Source: Collinsella aerofaciens (lineage in GTDB: Bacteria > Actinomycetota > Coriobacteriia > Coriobacteriales > Coriobacteriaceae). Taken from it: DNA of 64,000 bases. The stretch lies in contig NZ_SPFY01000003.1 in NCBI RefSeq assembly GCF_005844325.1, forward strand, positions 84,967-148,966, given 5' to 3'. Position 1 is the stretch's first letter, and each line of letters opens with the position of its first letter. The position numbers and the translations under genes are program-made. The notes under the pieces are model-generated. The model did not search any database. It had not been told where the DNA came from and saw only the letters and a program-made list of their open reading frames with translations. Of the stretch, positions 25,458 to 34,677 are shown in pieces.

Positions 25458-27911
25458 ATGCGCGTTTCTTACGACTGGCTCAAGACCATGATCGATATTC
25501 CGGAGGATCCCAAGACCCTTTCGGACGAATATATCCGTACCGGCACCGAGGTCGAGGCGATCGACACCGTGGGCGAGTCCTTCGACCACGTGGTGACCGC
25601 CAAGGTGCTCACCAAGACCCCGCACCCCGATAGCGACCACATGTATGTGTGCTCGGTCGACGTGGGTGACAAGAACCTCGACGCCGACGGCAACCCCGCT
25701 CCGCTGCAGATCGTCTGCGGCGCGCAGAACTTCGAGGCCGGCGACCACATCGTCGCGGCCATGATTGGCGCCGTGCTTCCCGGCGACGTCAAGATCAAGA
25801 AGAGCAAGCTTCGCGGCGTCGTGTCCATGGGCATGAACTGCTCCGCGCGCGAGCTCGGCTTGGGCGGCGACCACTCCGGCATCATGATCCTGCCCGAGGA
25901 TACGCCCTGCGGCATGCCGTTTGCCGAGTACGTGGGCTCGAGTGATACCGTGCTCGACTGCGAGATTACGCCCAACCGCCCCGACTGCCTGTCCATGATC
26001 GGCATGGCCCGCGAGACCGGCGCCATCTTCGACCGCGATTTCCACGTTGAGCTGCCCGCCATTAAGGCCGAGGCCGGCCGCGCGACCGACGACGAGCTTT
26101 CCGTCGAGATCGCTGACGAGGGCCTGTGCGACCGCTACGTTGCCCGCATCGTGCGCAACGTCAAGGTCGGCCCGTCGCCCGACTGGATGGTCAAGCGCCT
26201 CAACGCCCTGGGCGTGCGTCCGCACAACAACATCGTCGACATCACCAACTATGTGATGATGCTCACCGGTCAGCCGCTGCACGCCTTTGACCTGGACACC
26301 TTTGCCGAGCGCGACGGTCATCGCCGCGTGGTGGTTCGCGCCGCCCAGCAGGACGAGAAGTTCACGACGCTCGACGGCGAGGAGCGCACGCTCGACGCCG
26401 GCATGGGCCTTATCACCGACGGCGAGCGCCCCGTGGCGTTGGCCGGCGTTATGGGCGGCATGGATTCCGAGATCGAGGACGACACCGTCGACGTGATGGT
26501 CGAGAGTGCTTGCTTCAACGCCGGTCGCACCTCGCACACCAGCCGCGATCTGTCGCTGATCTCCGATGCCTCCATCCGTTTTGAGCGCCAGGTCGATGAG
26601 ACCGGCTGCGTGGATGTCGCCAACGTTACCTGCGCGCTGATCGAGGAGATCGCCGGCGGCGAGGTCGCTCCCGGCTACGTCGACGTGTTCCCCGCGCCCA
26701 AGACCATCGACAGCATCAAGCTGCGCCTGGCCCGCGTGCACGCCATTTGCGGTGCCGACATCGAGCCCGAGTTTATCGAGCGTTCGCTCACTCGCCTGGG
26801 CTGCACCGTCGAGCGCGACGGCGAGGACTTTATGGTTACCCCGCCGAGCTTCCGTCCCGACCTGCCGCGCGAGATCGATCTGATCGAGGAGGTCCTGCGC
26901 CTATGGGGCATGGGCCGTGTGACGGCGACCATCCCGGCTGCCAAGAACCATATTGGCGGCCTGACCCGCGAGCAGAAACTCACCCGTAAGGTCGGCGAGA
27001 TCCTGCGCGCCTGCGGCCTCAACGAGACCACGACTTTCGGCTTTGCCGCCCCGGGCGACCTTGAGAAGATCGGTATGTCCACCGAGGGCCGTGGCTGCCC
27101 CGTGGTGCTCATGAACCCGCTGGTGGCCGAGCAGACCGAGATGCGCCGCTCGCTGCTGCCGGGTCTGCTGCAGTCTGTGGCCTACAACGAGGCCCACGGC
27201 ACGCCCAACGTGCACCTGTACGAGGTCGGCAGCCTGTTCCACGGCCGCGAGAACGCTAGCCTGCCCAAGGAGACCAAGTCCGTGGCGGGTGTGCTCTCGG
27301 GCCAGTGGAGTGAGCAGTCCTGGAACATGAAGTATCGCAAGCTGCGCTTCTTCTTTGGTAAGGGCATTGTCGAGGAGTTGCTCGCTCAGCTGCGCATCGA
27401 GAAGGTGCGCTTCCGTCCCGCCGAGGGCGAGAGCTATGCCTTCCTGCAACCGGGTCGTGCTGCCGAGGTACTCTCGGGCGGTACCGTGCTGGGCTGGGTC
27501 GGCGAGATTCACCCCGAGGCGCGCGAGGCCTGCGGCATAGATGAGGTCGTCGTTGCCTTTGAGCTCGATCTGGACAAGCTGATCAAGGGTGCCCGCAACC
27601 AGGAGAACTACCGTGAGTTCTCGCAGTACCCGGCTGTTGAGCACGACCTTGCAATCGTGGTCGACAACTCCGTGACCTGCGAGGACCTCGAGCGCCGTAT
27701 TACCAGTGCCGGCGGCAAGCTGCTCGAGGGCGTGCGCCTGTTCGATGTCTACCGCGATCCGGTCCGCATTGGCAAGGGCAAGAAGTCCATGGCCTTTGCG
27801 CTTACGTATCGCTCCGACGATCACACGCTCACCAGCGAAGAGGTCGAGAAGGCGCACCAGAAGATCGTCACCAAGGTGTGCAAGGGCGTAAACGGCGAGG
27901 TCCGCGGCTAA
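25458..27911 (+). CDS. pheT: Phenylalanyl-tRNA synthetase beta subunit
   Basis: An 817-residue partner of PheS. Domains in order are an N-terminal tRNA-binding OB fold (residues ~39-160), the B3/B4 editing region (QPLHAFDLDTFAERDG), B5, the catalytic-like core (TEMRRSLLPGLLQSV) and a C-terminal FDX-ACB anticodon-binding domain (FSQYPAVEHDLAIVVD, YRSDDHTLTSEEVEKAH). The length is normal for the family. A strong site GAAAGGAG precedes the ATG. Cotranscribed with pheS and closed by a 14-bp terminator. Confidence 0.96.
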   Translation: MRVSYDWLKTMIDIPEDPKTLSDEYIRTGTEVEAIDTVGESFDHVVTAKVLTKTPHPDSDHMYVCSVDVGDKNLDADGNPAPLQIVCGAQNFEAGDHIVAAMIGAVLPGDVKIKKSKLRGVVSMGMNCSARELGLGGDHSGIMILPEDTPCGMPFAEYVGSSDTVLDCEITPNRPDCLSMIGMARETGAIFDRDFHVELPAIKAEAGRATDDELSVEIADEGLCDRYVARIVRNVKVGPSPDWMVKRLNALGVRPHNNIVDITNYVMMLTGQPLHAFDLDTFAERDGHRRVVVRAAQQDEKFTTLDGEERTLDAGMGLITDGERPVALAGVMGGMDSEIEDDTVDVMVESACFNAGRTSHTSRDLSLISDASIRFERQVDETGCVDVANVTCALIEEIAGGEVAPGYVDVFPAPKTIDSIKLRLARVHAICGADIEPEFIERSLTRLGCTVERDGEDFMVTPPSFRPDLPREIDLIEEVLRLWGMGRVTATIPAAKNHIGGLTREQKLTRKVGEILRACGLNETTTFGFAAPGDLEKIGMSTEGRGCPVVLMNPLVAEQTEMRRSLLPGLLQSVAYNEAHGTPNVHLYEVGSLFHGRENASLPKETKSVAGVLSGQWSEQSWNMKYRKLRFFFGKGIVEELLAQLRIEKVRFRPAEGESYAFLQPGRAAEVLSGGTVLGWVGEIHPEAREACGIDEVVVAFELDLDKLIKGARNQENYREFSQYPAVEHDLAIVVDNSVTCEDLERRITSAGGKLLEGVRLFDVYRDPVRIGKGKKSMAFALTYRSDDHTLTSEEVEKAHQKIVTKVCKGVNGEVRG

Positions 27912-27942
27912 GATCGCTTGCGTCTGTGACGAATGTATTGCA

Positions 27943-27977
27943 AAACGGCGCACTGCTTTGTTGGCAGTGCGCCGTTT
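27943..27977 (+). terminator. pheT terminator
   Basis: A perfect 14-bp stem (27943-27956 with 27964-27977) with a 7-base loop. The next promoter's -35 overlaps its loop. Confidence 0.82.
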
Positions 27978-28023
27978 GCTATGATAGCCGGCGGCGTGTT
28001 ACGAATCTATCAATACGTAACAC
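27958..28023 (+). promoter_or_regulatory. Promoter and NikR-type operator of the nickel transporter operon
   Basis: TTGTTG (27958-27963), a 16-bp spacer and TATGAT (27980-27985) form a promoter. Immediately downstream, GTGTTAC-N14-GTAACAC (27996-28023, arms extended by one G/C) matches the non-enterobacterial NikR box described for nickel-uptake genes. It would cover the transcription start and repress when nickel is plentiful. Confidence 0.75.
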
Positions 28024-28078
28024 TATCAAGGTGATTCAAACGGTGCTGCGATTGCGTGCCGACAATCGGGAGGCATAC

Positions 28079-29164
28079 ATGCACATTCCAGATAATTATC
28101 TGTCCCCGCAGACCGATGCCGTCATGGCGGTGGCGATGGTGCCCGTTTGGGTTCACTGCATCAAGAAGGTGCGCGCCACGCTCGATCGCGAGCACATGGC
28201 TTTTCTGGGCATCTGCGCCGCGTTCTCCTTTTTGCTCATGATGTTCAACGTGCCGCTGCCCGGCGGCACCACGGGTCACGCCGTCGGCGGTGCGCTCATC
28301 GCACTGCTGCTGGGTCCCGAGGCCGCTGCCATCGCGGTTTCGGTCGCGCTGGCGCTGCAAGCGCTGCTGTTTGGCGACGGCGGCATCCTGTCCTTTGGCG
28401 CTAACTGCTTTAACATGGCCTTCGTGTTGCCGTTTGCCGCAGCCATCGTGTTCCGCGCGCTTAACAGCCGTTTGCACGACAAGAGCTGGGGCACCTCGGT
28501 TTCGGCCATCGTAAGCGGCTGGGTCGGCCTGTGCCTGGCGGCCCTGTGCGCAGCAATCGAGTTTGGTATTCAGCCGATGCTTTTCACGAATGCTTCGGGC
28601 GCTCCGCTGTACTGCCCCTTCCCGCTGTCCATTGCCATTCCGGCCATGATGATCCCGCATATGTTGGTAGCCGGCGTGGTCGAGGGCGTGGCGACTGCCG
28701 CGATCTACGGCTTTATCAAGAAGACGGCGCCGAGCGTTATCGTCGGCCCCGAAGCCGCCGATGGACAGCTTGCTGCCGAGGGCGCTGCTGCAAAGAAGAC
28801 CTCGCTGGTCCCCACGCTCATCTTGGTTGCCGTGCTTGTCGTGGCCACGCCGCTGGGCCTGCTGGCCACGGGTGACGCCTGGGGTGAGTGGGACGCCGAG
28901 GGCGCCGCGACCGCCGTTCAGGAGGCTGGCGACGACAGCCTGCAGGCTTCGGTCGGTCTCGACACCCCGACCTTTGCCGACGCTCTGCCTACGGGTGATT
29001 ACCTGCAGGCCTATTCCGAGGAGCAGGGTCTCGGCTTTGCCGGTCAGGCTGCCATGTATATCTTGTCCGGCGTGATTGGCGTGGCGGTGCTCACCATCGC
29101 ATTCCGTCTGATCTCGCTGACGGTCAAGGAAAGCGGAGCCCATGGCGATGGTCGAGCTGCCTAG
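28079..29164 (+). CDS. ECF nickel/cobalt transporter S component, NikMN-like (CbiM fused to a PDGLE/CbiN-like domain)
   Basis: A 361-residue membrane protein of the energy-coupling-factor type. It begins MHIPDNYLSPQT, the metal-binding N-terminus of CbiM/NikM in which Met1 and His2 bind the ion, so the start at 28079 (GGGAGG upstream) is firm. About six CbiM helices (LPGGTTGHAVGGAL, LFGDGGILSFGANCFNMAF) are followed by a linker and a C-terminal two-helix CbiN/NikN-like module (LVPTLILVAVLVVATPLG, YILSGVIGVAVLTIAF). The following T and ATPase genes complete the transporter. The NikR-type box points to nickel rather than cobalt. Confidence 0.9.
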   Translation: MHIPDNYLSPQTDAVMAVAMVPVWVHCIKKVRATLDREHMAFLGICAAFSFLLMMFNVPLPGGTTGHAVGGALIALLLGPEAAAIAVSVALALQALLFGDGGILSFGANCFNMAFVLPFAAAIVFRALNSRLHDKSWGTSVSAIVSGWVGLCLAALCAAIEFGIQPMLFTNASGAPLYCPFPLSIAIPAMMIPHMLVAGVVEGVATAAIYGFIKKTAPSVIVGPEAADGQLAAEGAAAKKTSLVPTLILVAVLVVATPLGLLATGDAWGEWDAEGAATAVQEAGDDSLQASVGLDTPTFADALPTGDYLQAYSEEQGLGFAGQAAMYILSGVIGVAVLTIAFRLISLTVKESGAHGDGRAA

Positions 29165-29978
29165 CTGGCTTGCGGCCGAGGAGCGATACGAGCCCACGGG
29201 CGCTCGTCATCGCGTGATGCAAAAGAACGTCCTGCACCTGGCGAGCCTGCTTGAGCGGGTTCGCCTGGGTGGAGGCGCGCACGAGGGCGGGTCGATGGTC
29301 GACCGCGCCCTTTCTTGCGTTTCGGCTCCGGTGCGCCTGGTGGGGATATTCGTTTGCGTCCTGTGCGTGTGCCTGACACAAAGCCCGCTGTACCTCATGT
29401 TGATGGCGGCCATTGCGCTGGTGCTCGTTGCCGTGCGTCCCATACGCGGGCTGCGCGCGACCTTTGTGCCGGCGCTTGGCGCCGCGGGGCTCGCAGTGGT
29501 TTTGGCGCTGCCTGCCCTGCTGCTGGGTGCTTCCGCTACGGGCGCCATGCTCAAGATTGCGCTCAAGACCTTCATTAATGTGTCGCTGGTGCTGGGCGCT
29601 TCGTGGACCCTCACGTGGAGCCGCATGTCGGCGGCGCTCAAGATGCTGCATCTACCCGACGAAGTTATCTTTACGTTTGATATGGCGCTCAAGCACATCG
29701 AGGTGCTGGGTCGTACGGCGCACGATCTGTGCGAATCGGTCATGCTGCGCAGCGTTGGCCGTGCGCCCGAGGGATTTTCGCGTACCGATTCGATCGCGGG
29801 TATCATGGGCATGACCTTTATCAAGGCGATGAAATGCAGCCGCGCGATGGACGAGGCTATGCTTTGCCGCGGCTTTGCCGGTGCGTATCCGGCTCCCGCG
29901 CGCGCCAGGTTTGGCTGGCGCGATGCGGCCTATGCGGCCGGCGTGGCGCTGCTGACAGTGTTGTGCGCCGTGCTGTAG
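29142..29978 (+). CDS. ECF transporter transmembrane T component (NikQ/CbiQ-like)
   Basis: A 278-residue membrane protein with several helices (LVGIFVCVLCVCL, MLMAAIALVLVAV, GAAGLAVVLALPALLLG). Its two short A-x-x-R-type coupling motifs (SVMLRSVGRAPEG and MDEAMLCRGFAG) dock on the ATPase. It transmits ATP-driven movement to the metal-binding NikM subunit. The start overlaps the nikM stop by 23 bp, indicating translational coupling. An alternative ATG lies 6 bases downstream. The next gene is the matching ATPase. Confidence 0.9.
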   Translation: MAMVELPSWLAAEERYEPTGARHRVMQKNVLHLASLLERVRLGGGAHEGGSMVDRALSCVSAPVRLVGIFVCVLCVCLTQSPLYLMLMAAIALVLVAVRPIRGLRATFVPALGAAGLAVVLALPALLLGASATGAMLKIALKTFINVSLVLGASWTLTWSRMSAALKMLHLPDEVIFTFDMALKHIEVLGRTAHDLCESVMLRSVGRAPEGFSRTDSIAGIMGMTFIKAMKCSRAMDEAMLCRGFAGAYPAPARARFGWRDAAYAAGVALLTVLCAVL

Positions 29979-30000
29979 GCGCTGCTGGTTCCGACTGGGG

Positions 30001-30795
30001 ATGCAAATGGGGAAGGGCGACGTTTTGACGATCGATATGAATAGTGCGGCGGGCACGAACGGTGTGGGCGGCGCCGAGGTCGTTCCGCTCATCGAGCTGC
30101 GCGACGTGGTGTTCTCCTATGCGGGGCATACGGTTGTCGATGGCGTGTCGCTGCAGGTCGATCGTGGTGAACTCGTTGCCCTGCTCGGTCCCAACGGCTG
30201 CGGCAAGACGACGATTATGCGTCTTATTAACGGCCTTGAACTCGCGGACGCAGGGGCATACCTGTTTGACGGGCACGTGGTCGATGCGGCGTATCTGAAG
30301 GATTCTGCTGCTGCTCAGAAGTTCCACCAGCGCGTGGGCTTCGTGTTCCAAAACGCCGATGCCCAGCTGTTCTGCGCCACGGTGGACGAGGAAGTTGCTT
30401 TTGGTCCCGCGCAGATGGGGCTGCCGGCAGACGAGCTCGAGCGCCGCGTGCGCGATGCCATGGGGCTGTTCCAGGTTGCCGACCTTGCCGACGCCTCTCC
30501 CTATCAGCTCTCGGGCGGGCAAAAGAAGCGTGTGGCGCTGGCGGCAGTTGTATCGATGAACCCCGATATCCTAGTGCTCGATGAGCCCACCAATGGGCTC
30601 GACGAGGATTCATGCGACATCGTGGTCAACTTCTTGCTGGCCTACGTCGCGGCGGGTAAGACGGTCTTGATGAGCACGCATCACCAGGATTTGGTGCGAC
30701 GCCTGGGTGCCCGTGCAATCTATATCGATCGATATCACCATGTGGTCGAGGCGCCTTCGCCGTCGTATGGAACCGAAAGCGGTACTACGGACTAG
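30001..30795 (+). CDS. ECF transporter ATP-binding protein (NikO/CbiO-like)
   Basis: A ~264-residue ABC ATPase that powers metal uptake with the two preceding subunits. Walker A is GPNGCGKTT, the Q-loop is VFQNADAQLFCATV, the signature is LSGGQKKRVALA and Walker B is ILVLDEPTNGLD, then the H-loop STHHQD. The start is uncertain: ATG at 30001 and 30007 lack a spaced ribosome site, whereas a TTG at 30025 has GGAAGGG at good distance. The conserved fold begins at about PLIELRDVVFSY. It is the last gene of the nik operon. Confidence 0.92.
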   Translation: MQMGKGDVLTIDMNSAAGTNGVGGAEVVPLIELRDVVFSYAGHTVVDGVSLQVDRGELVALLGPNGCGKTTIMRLINGLELADAGAYLFDGHVVDAAYLKDSAAAQKFHQRVGFVFQNADAQLFCATVDEEVAFGPAQMGLPADELERRVRDAMGLFQVADLADASPYQLSGGQKKRVALAAVVSMNPDILVLDEPTNGLDEDSCDIVVNFLLAYVAAGKTVLMSTHHQDLVRRLGARAIYIDRYHHVVEAPSPSYGTESGTTD

Positions 30796-30875
30796 TTGCT
30801 GCGTAGAGCGTGCGTAGCCGCCCGCGCGGCTTTGCCGTGATGGTATAGTTATCCAGGTTTTTTATGGGGGTGGCT

Positions 30876-31724
30876 ATGCCAAGTTGGAACATTCATATCG
30901 CTCAGACGGAGCGTTTGCTGGAGCGCACCGGTGCACTTGCCAATAGCGTGCGCGACCGCAATGCCTTTTTGTTTGGCTGCGTGGTTCCGGATATCTTCGT
31001 GGGCTATATGGTCCCTGGCATCGCCGATCCCATCCCGTACCGCATTACGCACTTTGCAAAGCCCGAGCCTATCCCTAAGCCTCGTGAGCATGAGTTCTGG
31101 GATACCTATGTGGCACCGTTGCTTAAAAGTTCGCCCACCGGTGCGCCAGCCGCGGCTACCTCGATTGTCGAGGAGCGCGAGCGACTGAATCGCGTGCATT
31201 ATCCCCAACGTTACAAGGACGCCGAGCCGGTCGCCGGTCCCGGTGCTAGCGAGCTTTCGCTCGCGCCCGATGACGTGGCGCAGTCGCTGCTCGATCTGAC
31301 GCTGGGCGTTTGGTCGCATCTGGTGGCCGATACCGTATGGAATACGCGTGTGAATCAGTACCTGGAGGCGCACGGCGGCAAGCCGTGCGAGGAATTCCGC
31401 ATTAAAAAGCAAGGCGACTTTGACTGGTTTGGCAAGACACTCGGCATCGTTTCGATACCGCGCGCGACCGATCGCCTGTATACTGCGGCGACCCGTTTTG
31501 GTCAGTATCCCATCCATAAGGAGTATGTGCTCAAGACCATCGGCGTTATGCACGAGATTGTACGCGAAAACCCCGGCGAGTCCGATCATCCGCCGTATCG
31601 CCTGCTAACCGAGGAGTTTTTCGATACAACGTTTACCGAGGTCATCGAGCTAACCGAGGCGGGATTTGCGGCTCGCGTCGAATCGCCCGATATGCCTGCG
31701 CTTCCCCTGATTGCTAGCTGCTAG
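30876..31724 (+). CDS. Zinc-dependent phospholipase C-like protein (PF00882 type)
   Basis: A 282-residue protein beginning MPSWNIHIAQ. Conserved His/Asp residues suited to metal binding (WNIH, PDIFVGY, ITHFAK, WSHLVADTVWN) match the zinc-dependent phospholipase C/S1-P1-like helical fold. No signal peptide is visible, so unlike secreted phospholipases it may act in the cytoplasm; the substrate is unknown. The start at 30876 is preferred (GGGGGT upstream) over an ATG 12 bases earlier. Its stop overlaps the stop of the convergent gene by a shared CTAG. Confidence 0.75.
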   Translation: MPSWNIHIAQTERLLERTGALANSVRDRNAFLFGCVVPDIFVGYMVPGIADPIPYRITHFAKPEPIPKPREHEFWDTYVAPLLKSSPTGAPAAATSIVEERERLNRVHYPQRYKDAEPVAGPGASELSLAPDDVAQSLLDLTLGVWSHLVADTVWNTRVNQYLEAHGGKPCEEFRIKKQGDFDWFGKTLGIVSIPRATDRLYTAATRFGQYPIHKEYVLKTIGVMHEIVRENPGESDHPPYRLLTEEFFDTTFTEVIELTEAGFAARVESPDMPALPLIASC

Positions 31725-32794
31725 CTGGCCGGCTTGGCGGTGAATAGCTCAACCCAATTGACAAGTAGCTCTTGCCGCAGGGTGACTTCGGCGGCGCGCT
31801 CCTGTTTGGTCTTTGGGGTGTAGGAAAGTCCAGCCTTTTTATGGATGAGCTCGGCTATGTGGTCGAAGCTCTTCTTATCCTTAATCTGGCCAAAGGTAAT
31901 TTGGATGACGTCGTAGCCCATGCTTGTGAGCGCGGTGGCGCGCTCGGCATCGGAGAGGCTCGCGGCTTCGCTGTCGTGGGCGGAGCGGCCTTGGCATTCA
32001 AGGATGACACCCATGCTGTCGGTGGCGCTTTCGATGAGGATATCGGCGTAGCAGCAGGTTTTGTCATACAGCGAGCGCGCGGCGTCGCTGAGTGGGATGC
32101 GCACGTTGTTTGCGATGTTGATGCCCATGCCGCCCTCGTCGCGGGGGAGCGAGATAAGCATGGAGGTCTGTACTTCGAAGGGCGAGGCGGTCTGTCCTGT
32201 CATGCGTTCGGCGGCCCAGCGGAGCTGCTTAACACCGCGCAGGCCTGCGGCCTGCTTGGCGAACGCGGCGATATCCGCTGCGGAAAGAAGCGGCGTGCGC
32301 TTCCACAGGTTGGTATCCTTGCCGTTGACGTCGATAACCCGCTCCCAGCCGCAGTTGGGTGGAATGAGCTTAAGCGAAATAGCTTCATCAAGTTGCCGTT
32401 GCGCTCGTTTGCAGGGTGTATACACAGCAAACGAGCTGCACATCTCATAACACGCCATAAGCAGCTGGTTGCGTGAGACCTGCGTAGCAAGGTTGAGCAG
32501 TGTGAACTCGGGCGATGTGACATCAAACCCATGCTCGGTTTGCCTAAACGACCCGGGAGGCGGCTCTTGGGTCAGGAGGTGCGATTTAAACAGGCTTCGC
32601 GACCCGGATTGTGCCCGAGTGAATACAATCCTGTGAAGCGGTGCGTGAAGCAGGTCTTTTACAACTGCATGACTTCCGAGGCCGCAACATCTGCGATCCA
32701 TATTGCCAAGGCTAATGGCAGGGTAAAGGCCTAATATCTGTGGCGGGATACGGTGATAGTAAAAAGCGGATTGACCGCATAGCGTCAGGTCCAT
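31721..32794 (-). CDS. DUF559/Vsr-like endonuclease-fold protein (AbiEi-like N-terminus), function unknown
   Basis: A 357-residue protein. The N-terminal half (MDLTLCGQSAFYYHRIPP, HRIVFTRAQSGSRS, VTSPEFTLLNLA) resembles the AbiEi-type antitoxin/DUF559 fusion proteins abundant in Coriobacteriia. The C-terminal part shows a nuclease-like pattern: SPFEVQTSM, YADILIES, GVILECQGRSAHD and GYDVIQITFGQIKD (Glu, Asp, Glu/Gln in PD-(D/E)XK order). The start at 32794 is firm, with AGGAGG upstream. It may be a defence- or toxin-related protein; no partner gene is adjacent. A 19-bp inverted repeat lies upstream. Confidence 0.6.
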   Translation of the reverse strand: MDLTLCGQSAFYYHRIPPQILGLYPAISLGNMDRRCCGLGSHAVVKDLLHAPLHRIVFTRAQSGSRSLFKSHLLTQEPPPGSFRQTEHGFDVTSPEFTLLNLATQVSRNQLLMACYEMCSSFAVYTPCKRAQRQLDEAISLKLIPPNCGWERVIDVNGKDTNLWKRTPLLSAADIAAFAKQAAGLRGVKQLRWAAERMTGQTASPFEVQTSMLISLPRDEGGMGINIANNVRIPLSDAARSLYDKTCCYADILIESATDSMGVILECQGRSAHDSEAASLSDAERATALTSMGYDVIQITFGQIKDKKSFDHIAELIHKKAGLSYTPKTKQERAAEVTLRQELLVNWVELFTAKPAS

Positions 32795-32845
32795 GATGTC
32801 CTCCTGGTCGAAATATGCTTTTGGACCGTGCGATGCCAGTGTCAA

Positions 32846-32973
32846 TTCGGAAGTATGCGGCAAAATCTAAACCTTGTGAGCAGACCTGGCTTTTGAGGCT
32901 AGTTTATCAGGCATTTTGTTGCGAAAAAACGGGGTGTGCTCGGAGGTATCAGAATTTGCCGCATACTTCCGAA
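32846..32973. repeat. 19-bp perfect inverted repeat upstream of the DUF559-like gene
   Basis: TTCGGAAGTATGCGGCAAA (32846-32864) is exactly inverted at 32955-32973, with 90 bp between. Beyond it, to the pyk terminator at 33154, I see no gene. Confidence 0.65.
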
Positions 32974-33153
32974 AAGCAGGTCAATCCGGCTCTTGCTAAA
33001 ACGATTTAGCAGCGTCGGTTAAGGTGTGGGTTTGCCACCGGGCGAACACTTTTAGCGCTTGGGACTTTATTCATTGGGTCTCGAAGGGTGGATTTCGCGC
33101 TTTTGGTAAAGAAATGAGTGTGTGTTTTGCCGTGCGCCGGCATTGGCACAGAA

Positions 33154-33188
33154 AAAGGGCCCGGAAGGCTTCGCCTTCCGGGCCCTTT
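33154..33188 (-). terminator. pyk terminator
   Basis: A perfect 16-bp stem (33154-33169 with 33173-33188), loop TTC. On the minus strand it runs into T residues. Confidence 0.9.
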
Positions 33189-33216
33189 GCGATGCAAGTG
33201 TGCTTGCAAGTACGAC

Positions 33217-34677
33217 TTAGCGCACCTGAGCGACGTAAGCGACGTTGGTCGAGGAGACCTTGTCCTCGAGCTGGACGCTCATGCGGGGATCGCCAGCGGT
33301 GGCGACGGTCAGGTCGCCGGCCTCGACGTAGCCGAGCTCCTTAGCGGTCTCGATCGCCTTGACGATCGTGCCGTTGACGGTGCCCTGGGTAATCTCGGCC
33401 TGGTGCGGGATAACGCCCCAGTACATGATCATCTGCTGGACGGCCCACTCGTGGCGGGAGAACGCGCAGATCGGCATGTTGGGACGGAAGTGCGAGATCA
33501 GGCGAGCAGTACGGCCGGTGGTCGTCGGCACGGTGATGCACTTGGCGCCAACGGTGGTGGCCATGTTCACAGCGGACATACCCACAACGTTGTTGACAAC
33601 GCGGGTGCCGTGAGCGTCAGCCGGAACCTCGAGCGGAGCGTGAGCCGGGAGGTACTTCTCGGTCTCGAGAGCAATGCTGGCCTGCATCTTGACGGCCTCG
33701 ACCGGGTACTTACCGGCAGCGGACTCGCCGGACAGCATAACGGCGTCGGTGCCGTCGTAAATGGCGTTAGCAACGTCGGCAACCTCGGCGCGCGTCGGGC
33801 GCGGGTTCTGCTGCATGGAGTCGAGCATCTGCGTAGCGGTGATAACGGGCTTGTAGGCCGCGTTGCACTTGGCGATGATCTCCTTCTGGATGTGCGGAAC
33901 GAGCTCGGGCTTGATCTCGATGCCCAGGTCGCCACGGGCGACCATGATGCCGTCGGAAGCCTCGAGGATCTCGTCGAAGTTCTCGACGCCCAGGGCGCAC
34001 TCGATCTTCGGGAAGATCGTCACGTGCTCGCCGCCGTTCTCGCGGCAAAGCTCGCGGATGCCGCGGACGGACTCGCCGTCGCGGATGAAGGAAGCGGCGA
34101 TGTAGTCGATGTTCTCGGTCAGGCCAAAGAGGATGTCCTGACGATCGCGCTCGGTGATGGCGGGCAGCGAGATGTTGACGTTGGGCATGTTGACGCCCTT
34201 GCGCTCGCCGATCAGGCCGTCGTTCTTAACGACGCAGGTCATGTCCTGGCCGTCGACGGACTCGACCTCGAGGGCAACCAGGCCGTCATCGATCAGGATG
34301 AGGGAGCCCTTCTCGACCTCGGAGGGCAGAGCCAGGTAGTCGAGGGAGATGTGCTCAGAGGTGCCGTGGAAATCCTCGGTCGTGGGCTGAGCGGTGACGA
34401 CGATCTTGTCGCCGGTCTTGACGGCAACCTTCTTGCCGTCGACCAGAAGGCCGGTGCGGACCTCGGGGCCCTTGGTGTCGAGCAGGATGCCGACGGGCAT
34501 ACCGAGCTCCTTGGAAATACGACGGACGCGCTCGATGCGACCGTGGTGCTCGTCGTAGGAGCCGTGCGAGAAGTTAAAACGGGCGACGTTCATGCCCGCC
34601 TTGATCATCTCGCGGATGGTCTCGTCGCTATCGCAGGCGGGACCCATGGTGCATACAATCTTGGTGCGCTTGTACAT
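33217..34677 (-). CDS. pyk: Pyruvate kinase
   Basis: A 486-residue glycolytic enzyme producing pyruvate and ATP from phosphoenolpyruvate. The N-terminus RTKIVCTMGPACDS, the loop NFSHGS, the active-site Lys region TIFPKIECALGVEN and the ATQMLDSM motif are all present, followed by a PK C-terminal domain with PTTTGRTARLISHFRP. There is no extra C-terminal PEP-utiliser domain. GGAGGT precedes the start. The upstream region has a minus-strand TATAAT at 34741-34746. Monocistronic, closed by a strong terminator. Confidence 0.97.
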   Translation of the reverse strand: MYKRTKIVCTMGPACDSDETIREMIKAGMNVARFNFSHGSYDEHHGRIERVRRISKELGMPVGILLDTKGPEVRTGLLVDGKKVAVKTGDKIVVTAQPTTEDFHGTSEHISLDYLALPSEVEKGSLILIDDGLVALEVESVDGQDMTCVVKNDGLIGERKGVNMPNVNISLPAITERDRQDILFGLTENIDYIAASFIRDGESVRGIRELCRENGGEHVTIFPKIECALGVENFDEILEASDGIMVARGDLGIEIKPELVPHIQKEIIAKCNAAYKPVITATQMLDSMQQNPRPTRAEVADVANAIYDGTDAVMLSGESAAGKYPVEAVKMQASIALETEKYLPAHAPLEVPADAHGTRVVNNVVGMSAVNMATTVGAKCITVPTTTGRTARLISHFRPNMPICAFSRHEWAVQQMIMYWGVIPHQAEITQGTVNGTIVKAIETAKELGYVEAGDLTVATAGDPRMSVQLEDKVSSTNVAYVAQVR

